This document shows positions 24,427-32,869 of a stretch of 64,000 nt of DNA, piece by piece. The notes below the pieces were generated by a model, which searched no databases, had not been told where the DNA came from, and was given only the letters and a program-made list of their open reading frames with translations. The stretch is taken from positions 62,001-126,000 of the forward strand of contig NZ_VKKZ01000021.1 in the NCBI RefSeq assembly GCF_008271745.1, read 5' to 3'. The position numbers and the translations under genes are program-made. How positions within the stretch are numbered: position 1 is the stretch's first letter; every line of letters begins with the position of its first letter. The DNA is from Rufibacter glacialis (GTDB taxonomy: Bacteria > Bacteroidota > Bacteroidia > Cytophagales > Hymenobacteraceae).

Positions 24427-25494
24427 ATGAAATTATTCTTACAATGGACCACCTTGATCCCCTTACTGGCCTGGGGTTTGTTTTTCTCGGGCTTGATCCA
24501 TGAGAGCGGCGTTTTCCAGATGGTGGCGGGCATCCTGTTGATTTTGAGCGTGATGTCGGCGGTCCACCACTCTGAGGTGATCGCCCACCGGGTGGGAGAA
24601 CCATTTGGTACCATCATCCTGGCCGTGGCCATCACGGTGATTGAGGTGTCCATCATTATCTCCCTTATGATCTCAGGCGGCGAACGGACGTCGGTACTGG
24701 CCAGGGATACGGTTTTCTCGGCCACTATGCTGATCCTGAACGGCATTGTGGGGCTCTGTCTTTTCATTGGCGGCCTGAAATTCCATGAGCAGATCTTCTC
24801 CAAGCATTCGGCCACCATTGCGCTGGTGTCATTGGTTTCCATTATTATCCTCACGCTCATCTTCCCTACGTTCACCACCAGTATACAGGGGCCTTATTAC
24901 TCCACTCCCCAGCTTATCTTTGTCTCCGTGGCCTGCCTTGTCATCTATGGCTTTTTTCTGTTTGCCCAAACCAAGAGGCACCGCGAATATTTTCTGTCTA
25001 CCACCGAAGAGGATGAACCGGCGGGCGTACAGGTCACCAACAAGGTGTTTGCCATGAGCCTGGCCATTTTGATCCTGAGTCTGGGCATTGTGGTGTTACT
25101 GGCTAAAACCCTTTCTCCTACCATTGAAAGCGTGATTATCAGCTATGATCTGCCCAAAGCCCTGGTAGGCGTGATCATTGCTGCCGTGATCCTCCTCCCT
25201 GAGGGGATTGCCGCCATTATTGCCGTCCGCAACAATCAGTTGCAGACCAGTTTGAATCTGGCGCTGGGCTCTGCGTTGGCAAGTATTGGGTTAACCATTC
25301 CGTGTGTGGCGGTGGTGAGCGGTATGCTCAACATGAACCTGATCCTGGGGCTGGACATCAAGTCCATCATCTTGCTGGGGCTCTCGGTGTTCACGGTGAT
25401 GCTGTCGTTGGCCAGCGGCCGAACCAATATCATCTACGGCGTGGTGCTGCTGGTGAACCTGGCCGCCTTTATCTTCCTGATCATCCACCCGTAA
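24427..25494 (+). CDS. Calcium:proton antiporter (ChaA/CaCA superfamily)
   Basis: 355 residues with about eleven membrane helices. The two inverted alpha repeats of the cation/Ca2+ exchanger superfamily are visible: VGEPFGTIILAVAITVIEVS in the first half and VIIAAVILLPEGIAAIIAVR with SLNLALGSALASIGLTIPCV in the second; the acidic residues in ViEvS and LPEG are the ion-binding positions. The start at 24427 is preferred over an upstream in-frame ATG because hydrophobic sequence begins immediately. It probably exports Ca2+ or Na+/K+ in exchange for protons across the inner membrane. It is a single-gene unit. Confidence 0.9.
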   Translation: MKLFLQWTTLIPLLAWGLFFSGLIHESGVFQMVAGILLILSVMSAVHHSEVIAHRVGEPFGTIILAVAITVIEVSIIISLMISGGERTSVLARDTVFSATMLILNGIVGLCLFIGGLKFHEQIFSKHSATIALVSLVSIIILTLIFPTFTTSIQGPYYSTPQLIFVSVACLVIYGFFLFAQTKRHREYFLSTTEEDEPAGVQVTNKVFAMSLAILILSLGIVVLLAKTLSPTIESVIISYDLPKALVGVIIAAVILLPEGIAAIIAVRNNQLQTSLNLALGSALASIGLTIPCVAVVSGMLNMNLILGLDIKSIILLGLSVFTVMLSLASGRTNIIYGVVLLVNLAAFIFLIIHP

Positions 25495-25919
25495 GCCAGA
25501 AGCGAAACGGCCCCTGGCCGATGCTCTTTTTCCTGTAAAGCCGGCCTTCTGAAAAGAAAGCACAGGTAGCGGTGACCGTTTTATGGCACCTTTGAAAAGA
25601 GCGTCGCCTCAGGCAAGATCCAAATGTTTCAGACCATCATCCGCTTTTCAGATAACAGGGCAGTTCCGCAAGGGGCTGCCCTGCTTGTTGGTGCCCAGAA
25701 CCGTTTCCGTTTCAGGTCCCCTTGCCAGAAAACAGCCCTGAAACACGTTTCCCGGGCCTTATGCTTTGCTGCGGCCTGGTGCTCCTGTATTTATTGTCTT
25801 CTGATCAGGCGGCCCTGGTTACTTAGAAGATACCTGCCTACACCTGCCTTCTAAAACATTCCGGCGCGGTACTAGTATTAAATTTAACGGCGATTATTCA
25901 CCAGTTAAAGAAAAACAGC
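25495..25919. other. Intergenic region
   Basis: No credible gene. It contains two copies of the CTTTTCAGA/CCAGAAAACAGCCCTGAAAC motif (about 25640 and 25725) that recurs between genes throughout the window. The last 60 bases before the DsbA gene are AT-rich and probably hold its promoter. Confidence 0.4.
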
Positions 25920-26612
25920 ATGAAAGTAGAGATATGGTCAGATGTGGTTTGCCCTTTTTGTTACATAGGCAAACGGAGGTTTGAGAAGGCGTTGGAAGCG
26001 TTTCCGGGCAAGGAGAAGGTTGAGGTCATCTGGCGCAGTTTCCAACTGGACCCTGACCTGAAACCGGTGCCGGGCCAGTCGGTGCACGAGTACCTGGGCA
26101 AACGCAAAGGCACCACTGCCGCTGAAGGCAAGCAGATGAACGACCACATGACCCAAATAGCCAAAGAAGTAGGCCTGCACTATGACTTTGACAAGGCCAT
26201 CATCAACAATACCTTTGACGCCCACCGGCTGCTGCACCTGGCCAAAGAGCACCAGAAACAAGACCAGATGAAAGAGCGCCTCTTTGCCGCCTATTATACC
26301 CAAGGCAAAGACCTAGGCGACCTGGACACGCTGGTGCAGTTAGGCCAGGAAGTAGGCCTTGACGGGGAAGAAATCAGACAAGCCCTGCAAGCCGACACCT
26401 ACGCCCAGGACGTGCAGCATGACATCTATCAGGCGCAGCAGGTGGGCGTAAGAGGCGTCCCCTTCTTCGTGTTCAATGACAAGTACGCCGTCTCGGGTGC
26501 CCAACCCACTGAGCTCTTCCAGGAAGTACTGGAAAAGGTTTGGGACGAGGAAAAGCCTCAGTTGATGAACACTGAAGGTGCCTCCTGCGCCCCAGACGGA
26601 ACCTGTGATTGA
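25920..26612 (+). CDS. DsbA family oxidoreductase (FrnE type)
   Basis: 230 residues, thioredoxin fold with an inserted helical domain. The N-terminus MKVEIWSDVVCPFCYIGKRR carries the CxxC motif at Cys11 and Cys14, and the cis-Pro loop is visible as GVRGVPFFVFNDKYAVSGAQ. There is no signal peptide, so it works in the cytoplasm, like FrnE and 2-hydroxychromene-2-carboxylate isomerase relatives. The C-terminal tail has two more Cys (SCAPDGTC), a feature of the FrnE subgroup implicated in oxidative stress. The next gene starts 26 bases later and encodes a DJ-1 family protein, so a stress-related operon is plausible. Confidence 0.9.
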   Translation: MKVEIWSDVVCPFCYIGKRRFEKALEAFPGKEKVEVIWRSFQLDPDLKPVPGQSVHEYLGKRKGTTAAEGKQMNDHMTQIAKEVGLHYDFDKAIINNTFDAHRLLHLAKEHQKQDQMKERLFAAYYTQGKDLGDLDTLVQLGQEVGLDGEEIRQALQADTYAQDVQHDIYQAQQVGVRGVPFFVFNDKYAVSGAQPTELFQEVLEKVWDEEKPQLMNTEGASCAPDGTCD

Positions 26613-26638
26613 TTTTACCACCTTTTAGAAAAAACAAG

Positions 26639-27319
26639 ATGAAAATACTAATGGTCTTAACCTCGCACAGCGAGCTGGGTGACACCGGCGAGAAATCCGG
26701 TTTCTGGGTAGAGGAATTCGCGGCCCCCTACTACGTGTTCCAGGATGCCGGTGCCGAAGTCACCGTGGCTTCGCCCAAAGGCGGCCAGCCGCCCATTGAC
26801 CCCAAAAGCGAAGCCCCCGAAAGCCAGACCCCAGCCACCCAGCGCTTCAAAGAAGACCAGGCCCTGCAAGCGCTGCTCGCTGACACCAAGAAAGTATCTG
26901 AGGTATCTGCCAAAGACTTTGACGCCATCTTCTTCCCGGGCGGGCACGGCCCCCTGTGGGACCTGTATGAGAACGCCCCCTCTTTGCAGCTCATTGAGGA
27001 TTTCTGGAAAACCCAGAAGCCCGTGGCGGCCGTCTGCCACGCCCCGGCGGCTTTGCTCAACGCCAAAGCAGAAAACGGCGACCCATTGGTGAAAGGCCGA
27101 CAGGTAACCGGCTTCACCAACACCGAAGAAGAAGCCGTGGGCCTTACCCAGGTGGTGCCCTACCTGCTGGAAGACGAACTGAAAAGCCGAGGCGGCCTTT
27201 TTTCCAAAAAAGAAGACTGGGCCGTGCACGTGGTGCAGGACGGATTGTTGATCACGGGCCAGAATCCGGCCTCCTCAGAAGAAGCCGCCCAGAAACTGCT
27301 GAAACTGCTCAGGAAGTAA
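26639..27319 (+). CDS. Type 1 glutamine amidotransferase-like protein (DJ-1/PfpI family, Hsp31-like)
   Basis: 226 residues from the ATG at 26639; an in-frame ATG 30 bases earlier overlaps the previous stop and adds non-conserved residues. The catalytic nucleophile lies in AAVCHAPAALL (Cys133, His134), with Glu25/Glu26 in SGFWVEEFAAPYYVF supporting it, and the glycine-rich FFPGGHGPLWDL. This arrangement matches Hsp31/glyoxalase III-like proteins that remove methylglyoxal or repair glycated targets. It follows the FrnE-type oxidoreductase and ends at a strong terminator, so the two probably form one transcript. Confidence 0.88.
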   Translation: MKILMVLTSHSELGDTGEKSGFWVEEFAAPYYVFQDAGAEVTVASPKGGQPPIDPKSEAPESQTPATQRFKEDQALQALLADTKKVSEVSAKDFDAIFFPGGHGPLWDLYENAPSLQLIEDFWKTQKPVAAVCHAPAALLNAKAENGDPLVKGRQVTGFTNTEEEAVGLTQVVPYLLEDELKSRGGLFSKKEDWAVHVVQDGLLITGQNPASSEEAAQKLLKLLRK

Positions 27320-27336
27320 ACACCCATTTTCAGAAA

Positions 27337-27366
27337 AACCGGCAAGAACACCTTGCCGGTTTTTTA
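27337..27366 (+). terminator. Intrinsic terminator of the DsbA/DJ-1 operon
   Basis: AACCGGCAAG / CTTGCCGGTT stem with a five-base loop and a run of T. Confidence 0.9.
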
Positions 27367-27500
27367 ATGCCCTTGGCCCAGGAAAGAAACTTGCGGCTAC
27401 ACGCCGATGAATTAATAGAAAAACACTATATTCAAACCATGCGCAGCCCCCGTGTCTGGAGCGTGCTCAGTTCTTGATCAGCCACCCCTAAAGCCAGTGT

Positions 27501-27947
27501 ATGAAACCAGTTTTTACCCTCCTCCTGTTTTTGGCGTTTCACGTCTCTTTTGCGCAAACCTCGCCAGACCAGATGTCTCAGAAGTTCTTTGCCCTGTACC
27601 AAACCGGAAACACAGACAAAGCCCTGGACTATCTTTTCGCCCAATCCACCAACATGCCCATGCCCCTTGGCGTGGACATGAAAATGCAGCTAAAGCGGCA
27701 AGTGGAGGTGTCTGGTCGTTATTTTGGGGTGGAGAACCTGGCCGTAAGAACAGCAGGGCCCAACGTGATGATGTACACGTATCTGGTCAAGCACCAGGTG
27801 CAGCCGCTGGTCTTCAGAATCATGTACTACCGGGCCAATGACATCTGGCAAATGCACACGTTCACGTTCCACAACAACCTCTTTGAGGAACTGGAAGAAA
27901 GCAGCAAAGCCAAACGCCTCAAAGAAAACAGAGATCTGGGACTATAA
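27501..27947 (+). CDS. Hypothetical secreted protein
   Basis: 148 residues with a signal peptide (MKPVFTLLLFLAFHVSFAQT). The mature part starts with a helix SPDQMSQKFFALYQTGNTDK followed by alternating strands (VMMYTYLVKHQVQPLVFRIM and IWQMHTFTFHNN), the general plan of NTF2-like periplasmic proteins, but no active-site residues are recognisable. It ends in a charged helix EELEESSKAKRLKENRD. It is a single gene followed by a terminator. Confidence 0.72.
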   Translation: MKPVFTLLLFLAFHVSFAQTSPDQMSQKFFALYQTGNTDKALDYLFAQSTNMPMPLGVDMKMQLKRQVEVSGRYFGVENLAVRTAGPNVMMYTYLVKHQVQPLVFRIMYYRANDIWQMHTFTFHNNLFEELEESSKAKRLKENRDLGL

Positions 27948-28002
27948 CCCCTCTTCCGGTTGACAGGCTTCTAATCCAGAAAAGTTCTGTTTCCCATACC
28001 TT

Positions 28003-28034
28003 GCCCCTGCCCCTTGAGGTGTAGGGGCTTTTTT
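28003..28034 (+). terminator. Intrinsic terminator of the secreted-protein gene
   Basis: GCCCCT / AGGGGC stem followed by TTTTTTCTTTCT. Confidence 0.6.
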
Positions 28035-28040
28035 CTTTCT

Positions 28041-28112
28041 CTGGTTCAAGTTTCTAACTTGGACCCACCACGCACTGAAGTTTCCAACTCCAGTGAGGCG
28101 ACCGCCTCAAAA
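28041..28112 (+). repeat. Compound triple-hairpin repeat, copy 2
   Basis: CAAGTTTCTAACTTGG, TGAAGTTTCCAACTCCA and GAGGCGACCGCCTC in the same order as the copies at 21539 and 60887. Confidence 0.75.
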
Positions 28113-28255
28113 GGGGCATTGCTGAACCTGAGAGGCGCCGGCAACGGGCAAGAAAATACCTCATTGGTAAGGGAAAACCTCCCCTAATTCGGTAGGCGCT
28201 TGAATTGTTTCTCTCCGGATATCTGAAGCTCTTTCACCAGAAAAGGAACCCATGA

Positions 28256-28310
28256 AAAAGCCTCCTGTTTTCCCCTTGCTTTCATAGAAACAAGGCAAAA
28301 ACAGGAGGCC
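28256..28310 (-). terminator. Intrinsic terminator of the GH3 gene
   Basis: Arms GCCTCCTGTTTT and AAAACAGGAGGC with an inner CCTTG/CAAGG stem; on the minus strand TTTTTCATGG follows. It is about 35 bases after the stop. Confidence 0.85.
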
Positions 28311-28343
28311 AAACTCATCCCCTATAGAGGCTTCTCCTAATAG

Positions 28344-30974
28344 CTACTTCAACGCCAAGGTTCCCTCTACCGTTTTCTTGCTCTTTCTGGTTTGGGCATT
28401 TGGCTGGCTTCCGCCCACGCTGATGGTGACGTTGCCCGGCACGTGCTTGGTGGTTCCGTCTCCGGCAATCAAAGCTAGGTCTTGCGGCCGAAGCTCAAAA
28501 TCCACCACCTTGCTCTCGCCGCGTTTCAGGGCGATGCGCTCAAATCCTTTGAGGGCTCTCACCGGAGTCCGGAAGCCATCGGCTTGCCGGGTCACGTACA
28601 GCTGCACCACCTCTTCGCCGTCCATTTTACCGGAGTTGGTGACCCGCACGCTTACCCGCACCTTGCTGTTGGGTTTAGCGTTGTTAGGGAGCTCCAATTT
28701 GTCATAGGTGAAGGTGGTGTAGCTCAGGCCATGCCCGAATCCATACAGGGGCTGTCCCTTGAAGTAGCGGTAGGTGCGGTTCTCCATGGAATAATCGCCG
28801 AAGCCGGGTAGGTCCTGGTCGCTTTTGTAGAAAGTAACCGGTAAACGGCCCGCCGGGTTATAGTCCCCGAACAGCACATCAGCGATGGCCGTCCCCGCCG
28901 ACTGCCCGCCGTACCAGGCGTTCACAATGGCCGGAAGGTTCTGGGCCTCCCACGGAATAGCGATGGCGCTGCCAGTCATCATCACGAACACTACGGGCTT
29001 GCCGGTGGCTTTCAGTTCCTTCATTAAGTCGGTCTGCACTTTGGGCAACAGGATAGAGGTACGGTCGCCGCCGTTGAAGCCGGGTTCGTTCACCTTCATC
29101 TCCTCGCCCTCCAGCTGCGGCGAGATGCCGCCCACGTAGATGATGGCGTCTGCGTCTTTGATACGGTTGGCCAGGGCTTTGAAGTCGGTTTTGGCGAAGT
29201 TACCGGCCCGCAGGGCCACAGAAGCTTTGCCCCCGTCCTGGTAGTACTCCAGCACAATCCGGTACTTCTGCCCTTGCGTGGTGTTCAGCTTAAAGTTTCG
29301 GGCGCCCCAGCGGTTGCGCTCCCAGGCGTTCAGCTGTTCTTTGCCGTCTACTGAAATGCGGTAGCCGTCATCGCCTTCCACTTCCAGCATGATAGAGCCG
29401 GTGGCGGAAGCGGTGAAATCTGTGGTGTAGCGGGCCGAGAAATTGTAGGCTTTCATGCTGCCCACCACCGTTTCCCCCTCTTGCCAGAAGTTGTTGATGC
29501 CGGCTTCTTGACGGGCGGCCACGGGCGAACCTTTCAGGTCTTTGTTGTTGAAGTACTCGGCCTTCACGCCGGGCTTGCCCTCAAAGCTCAACTGCGGGGC
29601 AATGTTGGTGTAGACCAGCAGCGTGTCTCTGGTGAAGGTAGAGGCGCGTTCATACACCACCTGGGTACCGGCCCCTACTTTGTTTTTGATGCCTTGCAGC
29701 GCGGTCACAATCTCAGAAGGCGTGCCGTTGTAGTTGCCCAGCACCGCAATGGCGTTGTCCGCGTTGGGACCCACCACGGCAATCTTCTTCAGGTTCTTTC
29801 TGAGCGGCAGGGTGTTCTTGTCATTTTTGAGGAGCACCATAGACTGCTGTGCCATCTTGAGCGAATGGGCTTTGTGCGGCGCGCTTTCCAGCACACTCAG
29901 CGGGGTCTGGGCATAAGCCACCATGGCCGCCGGGTCAAACATGCCCAACCGGAACCGGATGGTGAACAACCGCTTCACCGACACGTCAATCATGCGCTCA
30001 GTGATCTGGCTGTTTTTCACGGCCTGCACCAGGGCTTTGTAGGCATCTGTGCCGCAGTCAATATCAGTACCGTGCATGACGGCATCCGCGGAGGCCGAGG
30101 CGGCGTCTGGATGGGTTTTGTGGTTTTTGAAGAAGTCGTCAATGGCCCAGCAGTCGGAGGTCACGTAGCCGGTGAACTGCCATTGGTTGCGCAGGATGTC
30201 GTTCATGAGCTCATCGCTTCCGCAGCAGGGTTGGCCTTTGTAGGCGTTGTAGGCGCACATGACGCCGGCCACCTTGGCGTTCACCACCAGTTCCTCGAAG
30301 GCCGGCAGATAGGTATCCCAAAGGTCATAGGGTGTGGCGGTGGCGTTGAACACGTGGCGCTCGGGCTCTGGGCCGCTGTGCACGGCGTAGTGCTTGGCGC
30401 AGGCCGCGGCTTTCAGGTATTTGGGGTCATCGCCCTGCAAGCCGCGCACGAACGCCCGGCCCAGCATGGCGGTCAGGAACGGGTCTTCGCCGTAGGTTTC
30501 CTGGCCCCGGCCCCAGCGCGGATCTCTGAAGATGTTGATGTTGGGCGTCCAGTAGGTGAGGCCCACGTAGCGCTGCCCGCCTTTGCCGTCAGCGATGGCT
30601 TTGTTGTAGATGGCCCGGCCTTCCAGTGCCGAAAAATCGGCCATCTGCTGCAGGGAGGTGGTGTCAAAGGTGGCGGCCATGCCGATGGCCTGGGGGAAAA
30701 CGGTGACTTTGTACGGGGTACGGGCCACGCCGTGCAAGACCTCGTTCCACCAGTCGTAACTGGGAATGCCCAGGCGGTCAATGGCGGGGGCCGCGTTCAG
30801 CATCTGGGCTACCTTTTCTTCCAGGGTGAGCCTTGACACCAGGTCATTCACCCGGGCCTCTACCGTAAGAGAGGGGTCCTGGAACGGATAGGCATACTCT
30901 TCTTCGGGCCGAAGGGTAAACGCACTTATGCCAACGATGGCACAAAGGAGGAACAAAGCATGGATTTTCTTCAT
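28344..30974 (-). CDS. Glycoside hydrolase family 3 protein with PA14 domain
   Basis: 876 residues from the ATG at 30974, with a signal peptide (MKKIHALFLLCAIVGISAFT). The GH3 N-terminal barrel contains YDWWNEVLHGVART, AKHYAVHSGPEPERH and the nucleophile in YVTSDCWAIDDF (Asp about residue 274). An inserted PA14 domain spans roughly 460-600 (VKAEYFNNKDLKGSPVAARQ, EGDDGYRISVDGKEQLNAWE), interrupting the C-terminal alpha/beta sandwich, and a fibronectin III-like domain ends the protein. This architecture is typical of xylan 1,4-beta-xylosidase/beta-glucosidase members in Bacteroidota. It releases sugars from plant oligosaccharides in the periplasm. No SusCD pair is adjacent. Confidence 0.93.
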   Translation of the reverse strand: MKKIHALFLLCAIVGISAFTLRPEEEYAYPFQDPSLTVEARVNDLVSRLTLEEKVAQMLNAAPAIDRLGIPSYDWWNEVLHGVARTPYKVTVFPQAIGMAATFDTTSLQQMADFSALEGRAIYNKAIADGKGGQRYVGLTYWTPNINIFRDPRWGRGQETYGEDPFLTAMLGRAFVRGLQGDDPKYLKAAACAKHYAVHSGPEPERHVFNATATPYDLWDTYLPAFEELVVNAKVAGVMCAYNAYKGQPCCGSDELMNDILRNQWQFTGYVTSDCWAIDDFFKNHKTHPDAASASADAVMHGTDIDCGTDAYKALVQAVKNSQITERMIDVSVKRLFTIRFRLGMFDPAAMVAYAQTPLSVLESAPHKAHSLKMAQQSMVLLKNDKNTLPLRKNLKKIAVVGPNADNAIAVLGNYNGTPSEIVTALQGIKNKVGAGTQVVYERASTFTRDTLLVYTNIAPQLSFEGKPGVKAEYFNNKDLKGSPVAARQEAGINNFWQEGETVVGSMKAYNFSARYTTDFTASATGSIMLEVEGDDGYRISVDGKEQLNAWERNRWGARNFKLNTTQGQKYRIVLEYYQDGGKASVALRAGNFAKTDFKALANRIKDADAIIYVGGISPQLEGEEMKVNEPGFNGGDRTSILLPKVQTDLMKELKATGKPVVFVMMTGSAIAIPWEAQNLPAIVNAWYGGQSAGTAIADVLFGDYNPAGRLPVTFYKSDQDLPGFGDYSMENRTYRYFKGQPLYGFGHGLSYTTFTYDKLELPNNAKPNSKVRVSVRVTNSGKMDGEEVVQLYVTRQADGFRTPVRALKGFERIALKRGESKVVDFELRPQDLALIAGDGTTKHVPGNVTISVGGSQPNAQTRKSKKTVEGTLALK

Positions 30975-31380
30975 GGATTTCGGCAAAGGGTGGTTGTGCC
31001 GTCTAATTTGAGGAAAATATTCTACATTTCCGTAGTAACCGGGGTAAGTTTTCTCCTTTCCCTCCTATTCTTGCACTATTCGCTTTAAAGTGACGAGGAG
31101 AGGAAGTTTCCTGTTTGGGGCTTTTTTCTCCAAAATTGCCCAGAAACAGAAGATACCAGCGAAGACATCATGGGCCTTGAAAAAAGAAGAGCAAGACTGT
31201 TTTCTATTTGTTCAGGAGTAGTCAACGGTAGCTTTTCCTCTTTCCTTTTGTGGTTGCTTCCGCGGAAGCTATTTTGGGAGTGTTTTCAGGAAATCGCCTT
31301 GTACATGAGGCGTGCAAGGCCGTCAGAAGTAGCATGACTTATGTACCTTTTTACCTGCTGTTTTCTTTTCTTTTAGGCTA
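30975..31380. other. Intergenic region, AT-rich towards the right
   Basis: No gene seen. A short palindrome GCTTCCGCGGAAGC lies at 31256-31269 without a T-tract. Base composition drops towards the AT-rich accessory patch that starts at about 31300. Confidence 0.4.
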
Positions 31381-31941
31381 CTATTGAATTGGATTACCCT
31401 CAAAATCTATTTTATATTTCCTGTTATAGAAGTCGGTCAATTCTATATGGTCTGGCTCTAGTTTGAAAGATTCCTCACCGTCAATAGAAACGAAAATGTC
31501 CGCACCCCCAAAGCTCCATTTTATATTTCCTAGGTTGTCCAAGCGAGATATTTCAATTTCGCCATGTACTATAAAGCCGTCCTGAATCTTGTAAATGCCA
31601 AAGCAGGTGGCTTGGTCTGCCTGTGTTTTCCATTTCAGCTCCAAATCGGGTAGAGCAAGGCAGAAAACTGTGTCACAGCAACAGATGAGTATATTATCAT
31701 TTTCTATGATGGAAGATTGCTCTTGAATTCCAGTTGCACCTCCTGAACCTATAATGATACAACTGCTTATTTCCTCTTCTTCTTTATAAATTCTAATCCC
31801 GTGTTTTGAAGTAGGAAATTCACGCGCACCACTACCAAGGTAATGTTTGGCATAATTGGAGTTGTTGTCTGCCGAATCCAATTTATAGATAGGGTCATCA
31901 AACACTTCAATAGTTAGGTCGTTGTGAGGGTGCTTATTCAT
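31381..31941 (-). CDS. Hypothetical protein of an AT-rich accessory patch
   Basis: 186 residues with no signal peptide. It is rich in strands with the repeated pattern seen in small beta-propeller or PQQ-like folds: NDNILICCCDTVFCLALPDL, ELKWKTQADQATCFGIYKIQ, GFIVHGEIEISRLDNLGNIK and FVSIDGEESFKLEPDHIELT. Similar proteins appear scattered in Bacteroidota accessory regions; a role as an immunity or defence-linked protein is a guess. The gene is visibly AT-richer than its GC-rich neighbours, which suggests transfer. It is separated from mazF by a large hairpin (31958-32017) and shares its strand. Confidence 0.65.
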   Translation of the reverse strand: MNKHPHNDLTIEVFDDPIYKLDSADNNSNYAKHYLGSGAREFPTSKHGIRIYKEEEEISSCIIIGSGGATGIQEQSSIIENDNILICCCDTVFCLALPDLELKWKTQADQATCFGIYKIQDGFIVHGEIEISRLDNLGNIKWSFGGADIFVSIDGEESFKLEPDHIELTDFYNRKYKIDFEGNPIQ

Positions 31942-31957
31942 TACTAGAAATTACTGA

Positions 31958-32017
31958 TAACAGGTAGTATATACAAAGCCCGCAACGGAGCAAGGGTTTT
32001 GTATATACTACCTGTTA
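31958..32017. repeat. attC-like hairpin between the orphan gene and mazF
   Basis: Perfect 20-base arms, TAACAGGTAGTATATACAAA and TTTGTATATACTACCTGTTA, flank a 20-base GC-richer centre. Outer ends TAAC/GTTA and a TATATAC core recall the palindromic recombination sites of gene-cassette arrays, but the 7-base core sites RYYYAAC/GTTRRRY are not met, so the assignment is tentative. It lacks a good T-tract for a simple terminator. Confidence 0.6.
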
Positions 32018-32036
32018 CCTATAGTTGTTCTTTTTA

Positions 32037-32360
32037 TCAGTCAACAAAGGTTTCTTTTATAATTCTTTTACATGCCGCGGCTTCAGAAGAATTCAGTTGC
32101 CCCAAATTCTTAACAATCCGGATTTTGTCGATTGTCCTTATCTGATCTATAACTACCCAGCCAGTCTGGCTGTTATGTTTTACTTTTACCCGTGTCGGGT
32201 AGGTGCGGCTTTTTGTAGTCATTGGCGCAATGACCACGGTCCTAAGGTTATGGTTAATCTCATTAGGTGAAATCACCACACAAGGCCTGGTTTTCTGAAT
32301 TTCACTCCCTACAGTCGGATCAAGGTTCACCAGCACGATTTCATATTGATTTACTTCCAT
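32037..32360 (-). CDS. mazF: MazF/PemK family type II toxin (endoribonuclease)
   Basis: 107 residues, normal length. The family signature is clear: YEIVLVNLDPTVGSEIQKTR, PCVVISPNEINHN, VVIAPMTTKSRTYPTRV and GWVVIDQIRTIDKIRIVKNL. MazF cleaves mRNA at short sites and is held inactive by the antitoxin. It overlaps mazE by ten bases, the usual arrangement for tight coupling. GC content is low, matching the rest of the patch. Active-site Arg and Thr/Ser positions near KTRP and MTTKSR are retained, so it is probably functional. Confidence 0.93.
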   Translation of the reverse strand: MEVNQYEIVLVNLDPTVGSEIQKTRPCVVISPNEINHNLRTVVIAPMTTKSRTYPTRVKVKHNSQTGWVVIDQIRTIDKIRIVKNLGQLNSSEAAACKRIIKETFVD

Positions 32361-32596
32361 TCCTCAAAGTTTTCATCATCAAAAACATCGTTGAGTAGAA
32401 GTTGATCATCACCTTTCTCATGCATTTTCTTGAAAGCTTTGTCCCAGCCTTTTCTTGGCTGCTCAACTGGCTTTAGTATGATCTGCCCTTCTTCGAAAAT
32501 CAGCTCAACCTTATCCTTGATATTGTATCTATCTAGAATGGACTTGGGCAATCGGAGCCCTTTAGAATTTCCTATCTGAATAATTGATACTTCCAT
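32351..32596 (-). CDS. mazE: MazE/AbrB family antitoxin
   Basis: 81 residues. The N-terminal half is an AbrB-type DNA-binding domain, MEVSIIQIGNSKGLRLPKSI followed by LDRYNIKDKVELIFEEGQII; the acidic C-terminal tail (NDVFDDENFEEWK) is the usual toxin-binding part. It neutralises MazF and should repress its own operon. The start lies 4 bases from an 18-base-arm palindrome that encloses a perfect -7 box, fitting autoregulation. Confidence 0.92.
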   Translation of the reverse strand: MEVSIIQIGNSKGLRLPKSILDRYNIKDKVELIFEEGQIILKPVEQPRKGWDKAFKKMHEKGDDQLLLNDVFDDENFEEWK

Positions 32597-32600
32597 AGTT

Positions 32601-32651
32601 GAAAAGCGTTAATGTAATTACAAAGTTATTACATTAACGCTTTTCTTCAAG
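32601..32651 (-). promoter_or_regulatory. mazEF promoter inside an operator palindrome
   Basis: Arms GAAAAGCGTTAATGTAAT (32601-32618) and ATTACATTAACGCTTTTC (32628-32645) are perfect complements around nine bases. On the minus strand the -7 box TAACTTTG covers 32628-32621, in the loop, and CTTG at 32651-32648 lies exactly 19 bases upstream as a -33 element. Binding of MazE to the arms would block the promoter. The predicted leader is about 20 bases. Confidence 0.8.
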
Positions 32652-32869
32652 TTGAAGTTCTGAATTTTCCAATTATAGGTAACTAGGGTATAAACAGACA
32701 GGCCACCACCACGCAGAAGCAGATATTGTCTCCATATGCTTTGATACGCCAAAACAAATGCTATCTTCGGTGGCCCATCGTCGTTATCTCCTGTCTCCCA
32801 AGCAGATAGCCAGAACACCCTTCTGCCCGCACGCATGTAAGACTTCCAGCTTTCTACCCTTCATGACGC

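Larger units (their letters stand above)
27948..28343. other. Intergenic region with terminators and a hairpin repeat
   Basis: Convergent genes meet here. It contains the terminator of the upstream gene, a compound hairpin repeat copy (28041-28112) and the GH3 terminator. No gene is visible. Confidence 0.6.

Noticed and set aside
29481-30836. A 451-codon open frame on the plus strand
   Set aside because: Antisense shadow of the GH3 gene; GC-rich codon structure keeps the opposite strand open and no protein features are visible.
31958-32017. A definite integron attC site
   Set aside because: The ends resemble attC but the RYYYAAC/GTTRRRY core sites are not met and no integrase is in the window, so only attC-like is claimed.
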